Assembly (NCBI GenBank): GCA_022448425.1
Contig: JAKVCY010000013.1
Coordinates: forward strand, 1 to 64,000
From: Thalassotalea sp.
Lineage (GTDB): Bacteria; Pseudomonadota; Gammaproteobacteria; Enterobacterales; Alteromonadaceae
Direction: 5' to 3'
DNA length: 64,000 bases
The stretch's first letter is position 1, and each line of letters starts with the position of its first letter. Below, one piece after another: positions 63,174 to 64,000 of this stretch. The position numbers were made by a program, and so were the translations under genes. The notes under the pieces are model-generated. The model saw nothing but the letters and a program-made list of their open reading frames with translations. It was not told the origin of the DNA and did no database searches.

Positions 63174-63997
63174 GAGCTTTGCTCCACTACTAGTTCAACT
63201 TTTGTCGGCATTCCTGGCCTTAATTGGTTGTTTTGACTTTCATTGAGTTCGATGAAAACATCAAAAACGATCTTTGGATTGCGATTTGATTTCGGTTTGA
63301 AGGTTTTACCCAAGGACGTAATTCTTCCGGTAAGTGGCAATTCAGGATAAGCGTCTAAGGTTAACTTAACCGATTGATTCACTTTTACTTTACTAAATTC
63401 AGATTCATCAAATTGCGCTTTAATCGCCAATTTATCTAAGGAAGGAAGTGTAAGGACACTTCGTCCCATCCAAATAGTCTCACCAACTGCCAACTTTTCG
63501 CCTTTGTGGTCAGTAACATACATGACGATTCCATCTTTTGGCGCTTTAACTGACAACCTAACAAAGTCAGCGTTTAGCTTATCGACATCCACTTGTAACT
63601 TGTTCACTTTACTTTGGTTGACTTCTTTGTTTAAAACCGCGCTTTTTGAATGATGTGCCAAAATCTGTTCAGCTTGAGAGAGTTGTAGCTTCGCGATTTC
63701 GTACTGTTTAGCTTGTTTCATTCGATCAACTTTTGATGCTGCGACATCGACAATTTCTGAGCGACGCTTCTCTTTATCAAAGTTCATTTTTGCCTCGGCA
63801 AGCGATAACCGAGCAGATCGCAATTTTTCATCTAACATCAAGTCGTCTTGTTCAACCTGCTTTACTGCAGCACTGAGGGCACTTTGTTTTTCCACCAACG
63901 TGTTTCTGAGGTCTTGTGTGTCAAATCGAACGATCAATTCCCCCGTTTTTACTGGCTTGTTTTCCTTAACAAGAAAATCGATTTTGTATTGCCACAT
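63170..63997 (-). CDS. Second HlyD-like periplasmic adaptor, truncated at the right window edge
   Basis: VKTGELIVRFDTQDLRNTL; coiled-coil; LSVKAPKDGIVMYVTDHKGEKLAVGETIW. Confidence 0.85.
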   Translation of the reverse strand: MWQYKIDFLVKENKPVKTGELIVRFDTQDLRNTLVEKQSALSAAVKQVEQDDLMLDEKLRSARLSLAEAKMNFDKEKRRSEIVDVAASKVDRMKQAKQYEIAKLQLSQAEQILAHHSKSAVLNKEVNQSKVNKLQVDVDKLNADFVRLSVKAPKDGIVMYVTDHKGEKLAVGETIWMGRSVLTLPSLDKLAIKAQFDESEFSKVKVNQSVKLTLDAYPELPLTGRITSLGKTFKPKSNRNPKIVFDVFIELNESQNNQLRPGMPTKVELVVEQSS

Positions 63998-64000
63998 TCG

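Overview
This 64-kb window is gene-dense and looks chromosomal, from a marine gammaproteobacterium. The gene content and order suggest a Colwelliaceae/Alteromonadales member (inference). Most of it is housekeeping: the isc Fe-S operon (iscR-S-U-A-hscB-hscA-fdx), cysE/trmJ/suhB, an uroporphyrinogen-III methyltransferase, an rhlE-like helicase, gshA, yajQ, thiI, pomAB, xseB-ispA-dxs, ribD-ribE-ribBA/nrdR, ggt, rpsP-rimM-trmD-rplS, ffh, a TtpC-ExbB-ExbD-TonB cluster and an HlyD/MacB-type efflux locus. The best candidate for something undescribed is the roughly 1.2-kb region at 14.88-16.08 kb. It has no credible CDS but carries four consecutive + strand units, each with a TTGAAC-like box, about 17 nt, a TCTCA-like box, a short related body (GAGAG..TCCCTTAGTGTTTC) and a GCGCG-stem terminator with a T tract. 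This looks like a tandem family of small RNAs. Other items worth checking: a 90-bp direct repeat of the fdx 3' end and terminator flanking an inserted GlyGly-CTERM-like protein gene, a MITE-like element that abuts a stop codon, a heavily decayed GH97 glycosidase pseudogene, a DnaA-box cluster beside an AT-rich tract, a double palindromic operator, an open frame without a canonical start codon, and a homopolymer-dependent alternative C-terminus in the RhlE-like helicase. No tRNA, rRNA or CRISPR was found. All family calls come from reading the sequence; no database was searched.
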